Shown here: in pieces, positions 51,530-60,342 of the stretch | How the letters are laid out: the number at the start of each line of letters is the position of its first letter | How positions within the stretch are numbered: position 1 is the stretch's first letter | Source: Lentisalinibacter sp037382365 | GTDB lineage: Bacteria; Pseudomonadota; Gammaproteobacteria; Steroidobacterales; Woeseiaceae | Assembly (NCBI GenBank): GCA_037382365.1 | Contig: JARRPZ010000002.1 | Span: forward strand, 1 to 64,000 | DNA length: 64,000 nucleotides | Direction: 5' to 3' | Program-made: the position numbers and the translations under genes | The notes under the pieces: generated by a model | Database searches by the model: none | The model's input: only the letters and a program-made list of their open reading frames with translations | What the model was told of the DNA's origin: nothing

Positions 51530-53320
51530 ATGAAGAACATCCGCAACTTTTCTATTATCGCGCACATCGATCACGGCAAGTCGACGCTGGCGGATCGCTT
51601 CATCCATTTGTGTGGCGGACTGAGCGACCGCGAGATGGCCGCGCAGGTGCTCGATTCGATGGATCTGGAGCGCGAGCGCGGTATCACGATCAAGGCGCAG
51701 ACCGTGTCCCTCGAGTATACGGCTACCGACGGGCAGGTCTATGAGCTCAATTTCATCGACACGCCCGGTCACGTCGATTTCTCCTACGAAGTGTCGCGAT
51801 CGCTCGCCGCCTGCGAGGGCGCACTGCTCGTCGTCGACGCCGCGCAGGGTGTCGAGGCCCAGAGCGTCGCCAACTGTTACACGGCCATCGAACAGGGACT
51901 CGAAGTGGTCCCGGTGCTGAACAAGATCGATCTGCCGGCCGCCGATCCCGACAAGGTCATCAACGAGATCGAGGAAATCATCGGACTGGAGGCCCGTGAC
52001 GCCGTCCGGGTCAGCGCGAAGACCGGGGAGGGCGTGCGCGAGTTGCTGGACACGCTGGTCGAGCGCATTCCGCCGCCGGTGGGCGATCCGCAAGCGCCGC
52101 TGCAGGCGCTGATCGTGGATTCCTGGTTCGACAACTACGTGGGTGTGGTTGCGCTCGTACGGGTGGTGAACGGCGCACTCTCCGACAAGGAGAAGATCCG
52201 CGTGATGTCGACCGGGCGCAGTTATCAGGTGGATCGTGTCGGCAAGTTCACCCCCAAGATGACCGATACGGAGAAGCTGGAGACCGGGGAGGTCGGCTTC
52301 GTCATCTCCAGCATCAAGGAGATCGACGGTGCGCCGGTCGGCGATACGCTGACGAATGACAAGCGCCCGTGCGACAAGCCGCTGCCCGGTTTCCGGGAGA
52401 TGCAGCCCCGGGTCTTTGCCGGCCTGTTCCCGGTGAGTTCCGACGATTACGAATCGTTCCGCGAGGCATTGCAGAAATTGAGACTGAACGATGCCTCGCT
52501 GCACTTCGAGCCGGAGACGTCGGTCGCGCTGGGTTTCGGCTTCCGTTGCGGTTTTCTCGGCATGCTGCACATGGAGATCGTCCAGGAAAGACTGGAACGG
52601 GAGTACGGTCTGGATCTCATCACGACGGCGCCGACCGTCGTCTACGAGGTGGAGACCACGTCGGGCGAGATCGTCACGGTGGATAATCCGTCCGCTCTCC
52701 CGCCTGTCGGAGAGATCAGCGAGATCCGTGAGCCGATCATTGTGGCGGGGATCCTGGTGCCGGAGGTGCACGTCGGTGCCGTGATGAAGCTCTGCATCGA
52801 GAAGCGCGGCGTCCAGAAGAAGATGCTGTATGTCGGCGGGCAGGTCTCACTCGAATACGAGATACCGCTGTCGGAAGTAGTACTGGATTTCTTCGACCGA
52901 CTGAAGTCGGCGAGCCGCGGCTTTGCCAGCTTCGACTACCATTTCGCCCGATTCCAGGCCTCGGATCTGGTGCGGCTGGATATCCTCATCAACAAGGAGA
53001 AAGTCGACGCCCTGTCGATCATCGTCCATCGCGACAAGGCGTATTCCCGGGGGAGAGAGCTGGTCGAGAAGATGAAGGAACTCATCCCGCGGCAGATGTT
53101 CGAAGTCGCGATACAGGCCGCGATCGGCTCGCACGTGATCGCGCGGAGCACGGTGAAGGCGCTGCGAAAGAACGTGACCGCCAAATGTTATGGCGGCGAC
53201 GTCAGCCGAAAGCGCAAGCTGCTGGAGAAGCAGAAGGAAGGCAAACGCAGGATGAAACAGCTGGGCTCGGTCGAGATTCCCCAGGAAGCGTTCCTTGCGG
53301 TACTGCAGGTCGAGAAGTAA
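51530..53320 (+). CDS. lepA: Elongation factor 4 (LepA)
   Basis: Ribosome-associated GTPase. The 596-residue product begins MKNIRNFSIIAHIDHGKSTLADRFI and has GTPase motifs DTPGHVDFSYEV and NKIDLPAA; the LepA-specific C-terminal domain includes KRKLLEKQKEGKRRMKQLGSV. The length matches E. coli (599). The ATG at 51530 excludes an unconserved upstream extension. lepA-lepB-rnc-era-recO-pdxJ-acpS is the conserved order. Confidence 0.97.
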   Translation: MKNIRNFSIIAHIDHGKSTLADRFIHLCGGLSDREMAAQVLDSMDLERERGITIKAQTVSLEYTATDGQVYELNFIDTPGHVDFSYEVSRSLAACEGALLVVDAAQGVEAQSVANCYTAIEQGLEVVPVLNKIDLPAADPDKVINEIEEIIGLEARDAVRVSAKTGEGVRELLDTLVERIPPPVGDPQAPLQALIVDSWFDNYVGVVALVRVVNGALSDKEKIRVMSTGRSYQVDRVGKFTPKMTDTEKLETGEVGFVISSIKEIDGAPVGDTLTNDKRPCDKPLPGFREMQPRVFAGLFPVSSDDYESFREALQKLRLNDASLHFEPETSVALGFGFRCGFLGMLHMEIVQERLEREYGLDLITTAPTVVYEVETTSGEIVTVDNPSALPPVGEISEIREPIIVAGILVPEVHVGAVMKLCIEKRGVQKKMLYVGGQVSLEYEIPLSEVVLDFFDRLKSASRGFASFDYHFARFQASDLVRLDILINKEKVDALSIIVHRDKAYSRGRELVEKMKELIPRQMFEVAIQAAIGSHVIARSTVKALRKNVTAKCYGGDVSRKRKLLEKQKEGKRRMKQLGSVEIPQEAFLAVLQVEK

Positions 53321-53347
53321 GGTGCGGTCTCTGATCGCGGCGCGGAT

Positions 53348-54121
53348 ATGAAATTGGATCTGTCACTGCTGCTGGTTCTGGCTACGCTCGCTACCGGGGT
53401 GATCTGGCTCGTCTGGTCGCTTGCGAGCCGTCGTCGGCGCACGCTTGCCGACAACAGTGGTGCGACGGGTGTGCCGAAGATCGTGGAATATTCCCGCTCG
53501 TTCTTTCCGGTGCTGTTCCTCGTTCTGGCGATACGATCGTTCGCCTTCGAGCCCTACCGGATCCCCTCGAGTTCCATGGTGCCCACGCTCCTGGTCGGCG
53601 ATTTCATCTTCGTCTCGAAATTCGCCTACGGCCTGCGCCTGCCGGTGCTGCATACGGAGCTGGTGAACACGGGTCGTCCCGCCCGCGGTGACATCGCCGT
53701 CTTCCGCCTGCCGTCGAACCCGGACATCAACTACATCAAGCGAGTGGTCGGACTGCCGGGAGACGATATCGTCTATCGCAGCCACCGTCTCTACATCAAC
53801 GGCGACCCGGTGGACATGGAGCCGGCGGACATCTGGGACGAAGACGGGGAGACCGGGCAGCTGTTCATCGAGCACCTCGGCGAGTCGGAGCACCTGATAC
53901 TCCTGCAGCGCAGTCCGTTGTCGGGCGTGTACCGCTTCGAGGTGCCGCAGGGCTGCTATTTCATGATGGGCGACAATCGGGACAACAGCCGCGACAGCCG
54001 TTTCCCCCAGGTCGGCTGTGTCCCGGAGGAGAACCTGGTCGGCCGCGCGAGCCGCATCTGGCTCAACTGGCGCTGGGGCGAGTGGCCGCGCTGGCATCGC
54101 GTCGGCGACAAAATCCTATAA
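53348..54121 (+). CDS. lepB: Signal peptidase I
   Basis: Inner-membrane serine protease that removes signal peptides. The 257-residue product has an N-terminal membrane helix (about 3-22), a second hydrophobic segment around 53-62, the nucleophile in RIPSSSMVPTLLVGDFIFVSKF near residue 76 and the general-base Lys in NYIKRVVGLPGDDI near 133; box E is FMMGDNRDNSRDSR near 203. It follows lepA by 27 bp. Confidence 0.96.
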   Translation: MKLDLSLLLVLATLATGVIWLVWSLASRRRRTLADNSGATGVPKIVEYSRSFFPVLFLVLAIRSFAFEPYRIPSSSMVPTLLVGDFIFVSKFAYGLRLPVLHTELVNTGRPARGDIAVFRLPSNPDINYIKRVVGLPGDDIVYRSHRLYINGDPVDMEPADIWDEDGETGQLFIEHLGESEHLILLQRSPLSGVYRFEVPQGCYFMMGDNRDNSRDSRFPQVGCVPEENLVGRASRIWLNWRWGEWPRWHRVGDKIL

Positions 54122-54195
54122 TGTGCCGCGAGTCACGGCGCGATCGGCTATTATTGGGTGAGGTAACGCTTTCGATCCGCGTTCCGGAGGCGGAA

Positions 54196-54612
54196 ATGCC
54201 TGACTCTCGCCATACAACAAGCCCGTACACACAGCGCTTCATCGGATCTCGCGGCCGGCAGTACGGCATGACCACGCTCGGCATGCTGATCCTGGTCGCA
54301 TTCATCGGTCTGTTCGTGTTCGCGGGTATCCGTCTGGCGCCGGTCTATCTGGAGCATATGAAGATCGTCAGTGTGCTGGACGGCGTGAAGGCGGAATACA
54401 GCGGGCAGAATCCCAGCCGGGACGACATTAAACGTTCGCTGTCCCGGCGCTTCGACGTCGAGAGCATCAATATCATCAGCGACAAGGACGTGAAGATCCG
54501 GAAGGTCGCCGACGGGTATGTCCTCGAAGCGGCGTACGAGAACCGGACACCATTCATCGCCAATATCTCTTTCGCGGTGACGTTCGACAAGAAGGTCGAC
54601 GTCCGCAGCTGA
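54196..54612 (+). CDS. DUF4845 membrane-anchored protein
   Basis: A 138-residue protein with an N-terminal type-IV-pilin-like hydrophobic segment (QYGMTTLGMLILVAFIGLFV, about 22-42) and a periplasmic domain. It lies between lepB and rnc, the usual place for this family of unknown function in gammaproteobacteria. The ATG at 54196 has GGAGG upstream. The 74-bp gap before it contains a TATTAT that could be a promoter. Confidence 0.8.
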   Translation: MPDSRHTTSPYTQRFIGSRGRQYGMTTLGMLILVAFIGLFVFAGIRLAPVYLEHMKIVSVLDGVKAEYSGQNPSRDDIKRSLSRRFDVESINIISDKDVKIRKVADGYVLEAAYENRTPFIANISFAVTFDKKVDVRS

Positions 54613-54634
54613 TCGGGGAGGCATCGCGCCGGAC

Positions 54635-55333
54635 TTGGATAGCACGGCAGACTGGGTCCAGCAGACCTTCGGATACCGGTTCAGCGACCGCTCCCTGCTG
54701 GAGCGCGCGCTGACCCACCGCAGCGCCGCCGGTCGCAACAATGAGCGTCTGGAATTTCTCGGCGACGCCGTCCTCGACTGCGTGGTCTCCGATATGCTGT
54801 TGTCCCTGCGACCGGCATCCGAGGAAGGTGAACTGAGCCGGTTGCGTTCGCGCCTGGTCCGCGACCGTGCGCTGGCGGGCATCGCCCAGGACCACGGTCT
54901 CGGCGCCCACCTGAAGCTGGGATCCGGCGAGATGAAGAGCGGCGGGCATCGACGTGACTCCATACTGGCGGATGCGCTCGAGGCTCTCGTCGGCGCGATC
55001 TTCAGGGACGGCGGTTATGCGGCCGCGGATCGGGTCGTGCGAGAGATCTACGGACCCCGTCTCGACGACCTCCCGGAAGGCGATTCCCTGAAGGACCCGA
55101 AGACCCGCTTGCAGGAGTGGCTCCAGGCCCGCGGATTGCCGCTGCCGGAATACGAACTGGTCTCCGCGAGTGGCCCGGCACATCGCCAGGTCTTCGAAGT
55201 GCGCTGTCGCCTCCCGGACCCGGCACGGGAACAGCTTGCCACCGGAGCGAGTCGAAGGGAGGCGGAACAGGCCGCGGCTCGCAGCCTGCTGGCCGTTCTT
55301 GCCGAGTCTTCGCCGTCCCTGCTCCGTGAATAA
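54635..55333 (+). CDS. rnc: Ribonuclease III
   Basis: Cleaves double-stranded RNA in rRNA maturation and mRNA decay. The 232-residue product has the signature ERLEFLGDAVLDCVVSDML near residue 39, the second catalytic acidic site DALEALVGAIFRDGG near 112 and a C-terminal dsRNA-binding domain (DPKTRLQEWLQARGLPLPEY from 150). It begins with TTG behind GGGAGG at longer than usual spacing. It overlaps era by 8 bp. Confidence 0.95.
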   Translation: MDSTADWVQQTFGYRFSDRSLLERALTHRSAAGRNNERLEFLGDAVLDCVVSDMLLSLRPASEEGELSRLRSRLVRDRALAGIAQDHGLGAHLKLGSGEMKSGGHRRDSILADALEALVGAIFRDGGYAAADRVVREIYGPRLDDLPEGDSLKDPKTRLQEWLQARGLPLPEYELVSASGPAHRQVFEVRCRLPDPAREQLATGASRREAEQAAARSLLAVLAESSPSLLRE

Positions 55334-56228
55334 GCGGACGGATTACAGAGCGGGTTTCGTCGCCGTCATCGGGCGACCGAATGTCGGCAAGTCGACGCTG
55401 ATCAATCGTGTCGTCGGGCACAAGGTCAGCATCGTCACACCCAGGCCCCAGACCACCCGGCATCGCATCCATGGCATCCGCGAAGTGCCGGGCGCACAGA
55501 TCATCTTCGTCGATACACCCGGCGTGCACGGAGAACAACCCCGCGTCATCAATCGAGTGATGAACCGTGCGGCGACCGGCGCCGCCGCCGATGCCGACCT
55601 GCGGCTCTTCATGTTCGATGGGCGCGGCTGGCGTCCGGAAGACCAGCTTGTGCTGGATCGAATCCGGGGCAGTGATCATCCGATCTTCGCCCTGGCCAAC
55701 AAGGCGGATCTCGTGCAACCGAAGGAGAAGTTACTCGAGACCCTCGCCGTCGTCTCCGAGAAAGCGGACTTCGCCGAGATCGTCCCACTCTCGGCCCGCA
55801 CCGGTCGCAATGTGGACCGCCTCCTCGAACTGATACCCGGGTATCTGCCGGTCTCGCCGCCACTCTACGAGCCGGATACGGTGACCGACCGCAGCGAGAG
55901 CTTCCAGGCGGCCGAGTTGATTCGGGAGAAACTCACACTGCGGCTGCGCCATGAGTTGCCCTACGGTTTGACGGTGGTCATCGAGAAACTCCAGCGCACG
56001 CATCACGGGTGCGACATCAATGCCGTAATCTACGTCGACAAGCCCTCCCACAAATCTATCGTCATCGGCCGGGGCGGGGGCGTGCTGAAATCCGTCGGTA
56101 CGTCGGCGCGTCATGCGCTGAAGCGGATGCTCGGCGTCCCCGTGCATCTCGAACTGTGGGTGAAGGTGCGGGAGAACTGGGCCGACAGCGAGCAGCACCT
56201 CCGCGAATTCGGCTACGAGACGCGGTGA
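55326..56228 (+). CDS. era: GTPase Era
   Basis: Assists 16S rRNA maturation and 30S assembly. The 300-residue product (301 in E. coli) has G1 GRPNVGKST, switch region PRPQTTRHRIHGI, G3 DTPGVHG, G4 NKADL and the C-terminal KH domain (YVDKPSHKSIVIGRGG near 238). GTG at 55326 is the only start consistent with family N-termini; it overlaps the rnc end. Confidence 0.96.
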   Translation: MNKRTDYRAGFVAVIGRPNVGKSTLINRVVGHKVSIVTPRPQTTRHRIHGIREVPGAQIIFVDTPGVHGEQPRVINRVMNRAATGAAADADLRLFMFDGRGWRPEDQLVLDRIRGSDHPIFALANKADLVQPKEKLLETLAVVSEKADFAEIVPLSARTGRNVDRLLELIPGYLPVSPPLYEPDTVTDRSESFQAAELIREKLTLRLRHELPYGLTVVIEKLQRTHHGCDINAVIYVDKPSHKSIVIGRGGGVLKSVGTSARHALKRMLGVPVHLELWVKVRENWADSEQHLREFGYETR

Positions 56229-56983
56229 ACCAGCGCAGTCGAATCAACTCGCAGCCCTGTTTCCTGTTGCACGGACGTCCGTTCCGGGATTCGAGTCAGC
56301 TGATCGACATTCTGAGCCGGGACCACGGGCGCCTCGCACTCGTAGCCCGCGGAATACGTGCCAGCCGCTCGCGTTATCGGGGCGTGCTGAGGCCGTTCGT
56401 GCCGCTGGAACTCTCCTGGACGATTGCCGGCGATCTCGGGACCCTCACGGGCGCGGAGCCGGCCGGCCGTTTGCCAGCGATCGAAGGGGAGGCACTCATG
56501 GCGGGCTTCTACGTGAACGAACTCGTGCTGAAGCTCACTCATCGCCATGACCCGCAACCGGACGTATACGAGGCCTACGCAGCGGCCGTTTCCGGTCTCG
56601 CATGCCAGCCGGACGTCGAATACGCTCTGCGCTGCTTCGAGCTGCGGCTGCTCAGAGCCATCGGCTACGGGCTCGATCTGGAGCATGATATGGTTACCGG
56701 CTTGCCGGTGGACCAGGACGCCTGGTATCGGGTGAGACCGGCCGAGGGTGTAACGAGAGTGACGGCGGACGGCCCGGCGGCTGCCGTATTCAGCGGCGCA
56801 GAACTGAGGGATATCGCGGCGGAACGCTTCGCGGACCCGACGCTCCTGCGCCGCGCCCGGCGCATCCTTCGTCCGGCTATCGAACATTGTCTCGAGGGAC
56901 GTGAACTGTCCAGCCGGCGTGTGATGCGAGCCATGCGTCGCCGGACCGAGGCAGGCGGAGACGGGACAGAACGAGGCGAGTGA
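56225..56983 (+). CDS. recO: DNA repair protein RecO
   Basis: Loads RecA with RecF and RecR. The 252-residue product has the N-terminal OB fold (CFLLHGRPFRDSSQLIDILSRDHGRLALVARG) and a helical C-terminal part (CFELRLLRAIGYGLDLEHD near 135). GTG at 56225 overlaps the era stop by 4 bp. Gammaproteobacterial RecO often lacks zinc cysteines; none form a cluster here. Confidence 0.93.
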   Translation: MNQRSRINSQPCFLLHGRPFRDSSQLIDILSRDHGRLALVARGIRASRSRYRGVLRPFVPLELSWTIAGDLGTLTGAEPAGRLPAIEGEALMAGFYVNELVLKLTHRHDPQPDVYEAYAAAVSGLACQPDVEYALRCFELRLLRAIGYGLDLEHDMVTGLPVDQDAWYRVRPAEGVTRVTADGPAAAVFSGAELRDIAAERFADPTLLRRARRILRPAIEHCLEGRELSSRRVMRAMRRRTEAGGDGTERGE

Positions 56984-56985
56984 TA

Positions 56986-57717
56986 ATGCAGACGCTGAAA
57001 CTCGGCGTGAATATCGATCATGTCGCGACGGTGAGACAGGCCCGCGGGACCCGTTACCCGGATCCGGTGGAGGCGGCGTTCGCGGCCGAGCGCGCCGGTG
57101 CAAACAGCATCACCGTGCACCTGCGGGAGGACCGACGCCACATCCAGGATCGGGACGTCCGGCTTCTCGCGCAGACGCTGCAGACCCGCATGAATCTCGA
57201 GATGGCCGTCACCGACGAGATGATCGCGTTCGCGCTGCAGGTCCTGCCGGCCGATTGCTGTCTGGTCCCGGAGAAGCGTGAGGAGCTGACGACGGAGGGC
57301 GGGCTCGACGTGGTCGCGAGGCGCAAGGCGGTCACCGACGCGGTGCTGCAGCTTTCGGCTTCCGGCATACGACCGTCCCTGTTCATCGATCCCGATCCGG
57401 AACAACTGAGCGCCGCCCGTGAGTGCGGCGCACCGGTTGTGGAATTGCACACGGGCGCGTACGCGGATGCGACTGGCGCAGGACAGGCCGAAGAGCTGGA
57501 GAGGATACGGGCGGCAGCTCGTTTCGGCGCAGAGAGCGGACTGACCGTCCATGCCGGGCACGGCCTGAACTATCACAATGTGGAACCTGTCGCCGCCATC
57601 CCGGAGATCGTCGAGTTGAATATCGGTCATGCGATCATCGCCCGTGCCGTCATTGACGGTCTGGCGCGCGCCGTCGGCGACATGCGCGCGCTCATGCAGG
57701 GAGCGCGGACACCTTGA
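56986..57717 (+). CDS. pdxJ: Pyridoxine 5'-phosphate synthase
   Basis: Joins 1-deoxy-D-xylulose 5-phosphate and 3-amino-2-oxopropyl phosphate to form pyridoxine phosphate. The 243-residue TIM barrel begins LKLGVNIDHVATVRQARGT, then HLREDRRHIQDRDV near 47 and ELNIGHAIIARAVIDGL near 208. The ATG at 56986 has a GAGGCGAG site at better spacing than the GTG at 56980. The enzyme's substrate requires Dxs, relevant to the missing MEP genes. Confidence 0.95.
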   Translation: MQTLKLGVNIDHVATVRQARGTRYPDPVEAAFAAERAGANSITVHLREDRRHIQDRDVRLLAQTLQTRMNLEMAVTDEMIAFALQVLPADCCLVPEKREELTTEGGLDVVARRKAVTDAVLQLSASGIRPSLFIDPDPEQLSAARECGAPVVELHTGAYADATGAGQAEELERIRAAARFGAESGLTVHAGHGLNYHNVEPVAAIPEIVELNIGHAIIARAVIDGLARAVGDMRALMQGARTP

Positions 57718-58124
57718 TATTCGGTGTGGGAACCGACGTCGTGGAGATCACCCGCGTTGCCGACGCCTACCAGCGTTTCGGTGAGCGGTTCGTGCGCCGG
57801 TTGTTGATGCCGCAGGAGGAGACCCTGTTCCGCCGCAATAAACGGCCCGTGCGATTTCTGGCCATGCGATTCGCGGCGAAAGAAGCCGTGGTCAAGGCGA
57901 TGGGTACGGGTTTTGCCCACGGCATGTGGATACGCGACGCGGGTTTCGTACCCGATCCCCGGGGGCGCCCGGAAGTGATCTTCTCCGACCGGGGCGTAGC
58001 GGTCTGTCGCCGGCTGGGTATCGGCCGGGCCCATGTCAGTCTGACCGACGAGGCCGGCCTGGTGCTGGCATTCGCCGTTGCGGAGACGGTAGTCGCCATC
58101 AATAATGATAAGAACACTTCTTAG
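57714..58124 (+). CDS. acpS: Holo-[acyl-carrier-protein] synthase
   Basis: Attaches the 4'-phosphopantetheine arm to ACP. The 136-residue product has the metal-binding GVGTDVVEITRV at the N-terminus, RFAAKEAVVKAMGTG near 53 and HVSLTDEAGLVLAFAV near 105. It starts with TTG overlapping the pdxJ stop (TTGA), the conserved pdxJ-acpS coupling. It ends in an unusually AT-rich tail. Confidence 0.94.
   Translation: MIFGVGTDVVEITRVADAYQRFGERFVRRLLMPQEETLFRRNKRPVRFLAMRFAAKEAVVKAMGTGFAHGMWIRDAGFVPDPRGRPEVIFSDRGVAVCRRLGIGRAHVSLTDEAGLVLAFAVAETVVAINNDKNTS
58109..58123. other. Small AT-rich inverted repeat at the acpS stop
   Basis: TAAGAA-CAC-TTCTTA is a perfect 6-bp inverted repeat with a 3-nt loop overlapping the acpS stop codon, within a local AT-rich patch. 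It might act as a weak transcript end for the lepA-acpS series. The evidence is slight. Confidence 0.3.
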
Positions 58125-58136
58125 AAATAATCTGTA

Positions 58137-58913
58137 ATGCATTGTTTTGCTTTTGATATTGAGACAATCCCCGATATCGAATCGGGGCGACGTCTGTGGG
58201 ATCTGGGCGATCTTTCGGACGAGGACGTGGTGACGGCCATGAGTTTCAAACGGCTGCAGGCGGCGGGCACGGAGTTCATGCCGTTGCACCTGCATCGCAT
58301 CGTCGCCATTTCGGTCGCCCTGCGGACCGGCGACAGCTTCCGGGTCTGGAGTCTGGGTGACCCGGATGCGGACGAGGCCGAGCTCGTGTCGCGCTTCTTC
58401 GACGGCATCGAGAAGTTCGCCCCCACGCTGGTGTCCTGGAACGGCAGCGGGTTCGACCTGCCGGTGCTGCATTACCGCGCATTGCTGCACGGCGTGTCCG
58501 CGCCGCGTTACTGGGAAGTCGGGGACACGGACCGGGACTTTCGCTACAACAGCTATCTCGGACGGTTCCACTGGCGCCATATCGATCTGATGGATGTACT
58601 CTCCGGCTATCAGCCTCGCGGGCGTGCCGGGCTGGACGATATCGCCGTGATGCTGGGATTCCCCGGCAAGCTCGGCATGAGCGGCGACAAGGTATGGAAT
58701 GCGTGGAACGCCGGGGATATCGACGGCATCCGCAACTACTGCGAGACCGACGTGCTCAATACGTATCTGGTCTATCTGAGGTTCGAACTGATGCGTGGAC
58801 GCATGACCGGGAAGGATCTGGAGCGGGAGTACGAACGTGTTCGAGTGACCCTGACCGAGAGCGGCGAATCCCATTTCCAGGAATTCCTGTCGGCCTGGCA
58901 GGCCACCGGCTGA
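58137..58913 (+). CDS. Predicted 3'-5' exonuclease, PolB-exonuclease-like (PF10108-type)
   Basis: A 258-residue DEDD-fold nuclease without a polymerase domain. Exo I motif FAFDIETIPD at the N-terminus, Exo II WNGSGFDLPVLHYRAL near residue 101, and Exo III YCETDVLNTYLVY near 200. GRAGLDDIAVMLGFPGK lies between. It resembles the stand-alone exonucleases related to the PolB proofreading domain. Its substrate is unknown. It is 12 bp after acpS and 9 bp before rlmD, so it may be transcribed with them. Confidence 0.86.
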   Translation: MHCFAFDIETIPDIESGRRLWDLGDLSDEDVVTAMSFKRLQAAGTEFMPLHLHRIVAISVALRTGDSFRVWSLGDPDADEAELVSRFFDGIEKFAPTLVSWNGSGFDLPVLHYRALLHGVSAPRYWEVGDTDRDFRYNSYLGRFHWRHIDLMDVLSGYQPRGRAGLDDIAVMLGFPGKLGMSGDKVWNAWNAGDIDGIRNYCETDVLNTYLVYLRFELMRGRMTGKDLEREYERVRVTLTESGESHFQEFLSAWQATG

Positions 58914-58922
58914 GCCGGCGCC

Positions 58923-60251
58923 ATGACGCGTCGTGCCAAGCGCGAACCGGAAGTGGCCGGTATCACGGGCATCACTCATGACGGCAAGGGCATCGCGGAC
59001 ATCCCCGGCAAGAAGGTCTTCGTCGATGGGGCACTGCCCGGTGAGCGAGTCCGACTCCTGCGTATGCGACGGCGCAGGAACTTCGACGAGGCCCGACTGG
59101 AGGAGGTGCTCGAGGCGTCGCCGGATCGGGTCGAACCGCGTTGCGGGGTCTACGGTATCTGCGGCGGGTGTTCGCTGCAGCATCTCGCCGCCGAGCGCCA
59201 GGCAGAGGCGAAGCAACGGGTCCTCCTGGATAATCTCGAGCGCATCGGTCGTGTCGTGCCGGCACGCGTCCTGGAGCCTCTTCGCGGTCCGGCATGGAAT
59301 TATCGTCGCCGCGCCCGGCTCGGTGTCCGCTACGTGGCCGGCAAGGGGCGGGTGCTGGTCGGTTTTCGCGAACGCTACAAACCCTACGTGACCGATACGA
59401 GTCGCTGCGAGGTGCTCGTGGAACCCGTCGGATCCCTGATCGGCGAGCTGGCGGCGCTCATCTTCCGCCTGTCGGTCCGCGAGCAGATACCCCAGATCGA
59501 AGTGTCGGCCGGCGACAACGTGGTGGCCCTCGTGTTGCGGGTGCTGGACAGACCGTCACCCGAAGACGAGGAACTGTTGCGCGAATTCGCTGCGGCCCAC
59601 GGCATCCGGTTCTTCCTGCAGACAGGCGGTGCGGAAACCGTGGCGCCCCTGGCGGACGCGGACGGCGGTCTCCCGGAATCGCTTCGCTACGAGCTGCCGG
59701 AATTCGATCTGACGCTGCGGTTCATGCCGCTCGATTTCATCCAGGTGAACGGGGCGCTGAACCGGGCACTGGTCTCGCGGGCCGTAGAGTTGCTGGCACC
59801 GCAGGACGGCGATCGTGTGCTCGACCTCTTCTGCGGCCTGGGCAACTTCTCGCTCGCACTGGCAAGACGAGCCCGCGAGGTCCTCGGTATCGAAGGCAGC
59901 GAAGACCTGGTGGCCCGGGCCGAAGCGAATGCGGCATCCAATGGACTGGATAACGCCCGCTTCCTGCAGCGGGATCTTTCCGGTATCGACACGACGGAAG
60001 CCTGGTTGCGGACGGACTGGGATCGGGTGCTCCTCGATCCGGCGCGACCGGGTGCGGATGCGCTGGCGGCGCACTTCGCGGCTTCCCCGCCGGAGCGACT
60101 CGTCTACGTCTCCTGTCACCCCGGCACCCTCGCCCGCGACGCCGGTATCCTGAGTGGCGGGGGGCGCCTGCGATTGTCTGCTGCGGGGGTTCTGGATATG
60201 TTCCCCCATACGGGTCACATGGAATCTATTGCAGTCTTCGATAGAATATGA
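58923..60251 (+). CDS. rlmD: 23S rRNA (uracil(1939)-C5)-methyltransferase RlmD
   Basis: Radical-free SAM enzyme with an iron-sulfur cluster that methylates U1939. The 442-residue product has an N-terminal TRAM domain, cluster cysteines in CGVYGICGGCSLQH near residue 75 and SRCEVL near 160, SAM motif VLDLFCGLGNFSLALARRA near 298 and the catalytic Cys in VYVSCHPGTLARD near 395. It may be the last gene of its unit; an AT-rich gap follows. Confidence 0.95.
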   Translation: MTRRAKREPEVAGITGITHDGKGIADIPGKKVFVDGALPGERVRLLRMRRRRNFDEARLEEVLEASPDRVEPRCGVYGICGGCSLQHLAAERQAEAKQRVLLDNLERIGRVVPARVLEPLRGPAWNYRRRARLGVRYVAGKGRVLVGFRERYKPYVTDTSRCEVLVEPVGSLIGELAALIFRLSVREQIPQIEVSAGDNVVALVLRVLDRPSPEDEELLREFAAAHGIRFFLQTGGAETVAPLADADGGLPESLRYELPEFDLTLRFMPLDFIQVNGALNRALVSRAVELLAPQDGDRVLDLFCGLGNFSLALARRAREVLGIEGSEDLVARAEANAASNGLDNARFLQRDLSGIDTTEAWLRTDWDRVLLDPARPGADALAAHFAASPPERLVYVSCHPGTLARDAGILSGGGRLRLSAAGVLDMFPHTGHMESIAVFDRI

Positions 60252-60300
60252 ATTAAAACAGCTTTTTACTTTATATATTTGATGTGAATTATTATCTTTG
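60243..60300. promoter_or_regulatory. AT-rich island upstream of nagZ
   Basis: About 58 bp with very low GC in an otherwise GC-rich window, in the rlmD-nagZ gap. It contains TTTACT (60265-60270) and TATTAT (60290-60295), 19 bp apart, a weak sigma-70 candidate. The short AAAACAGCTTTT motif inside is not a convincing terminator. Confidence 0.45.
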
Positions 60301-60342
60301 CGCATGTTCGGTTCGGTGCCCTCGGGCGGGAAGGCGGGACGG

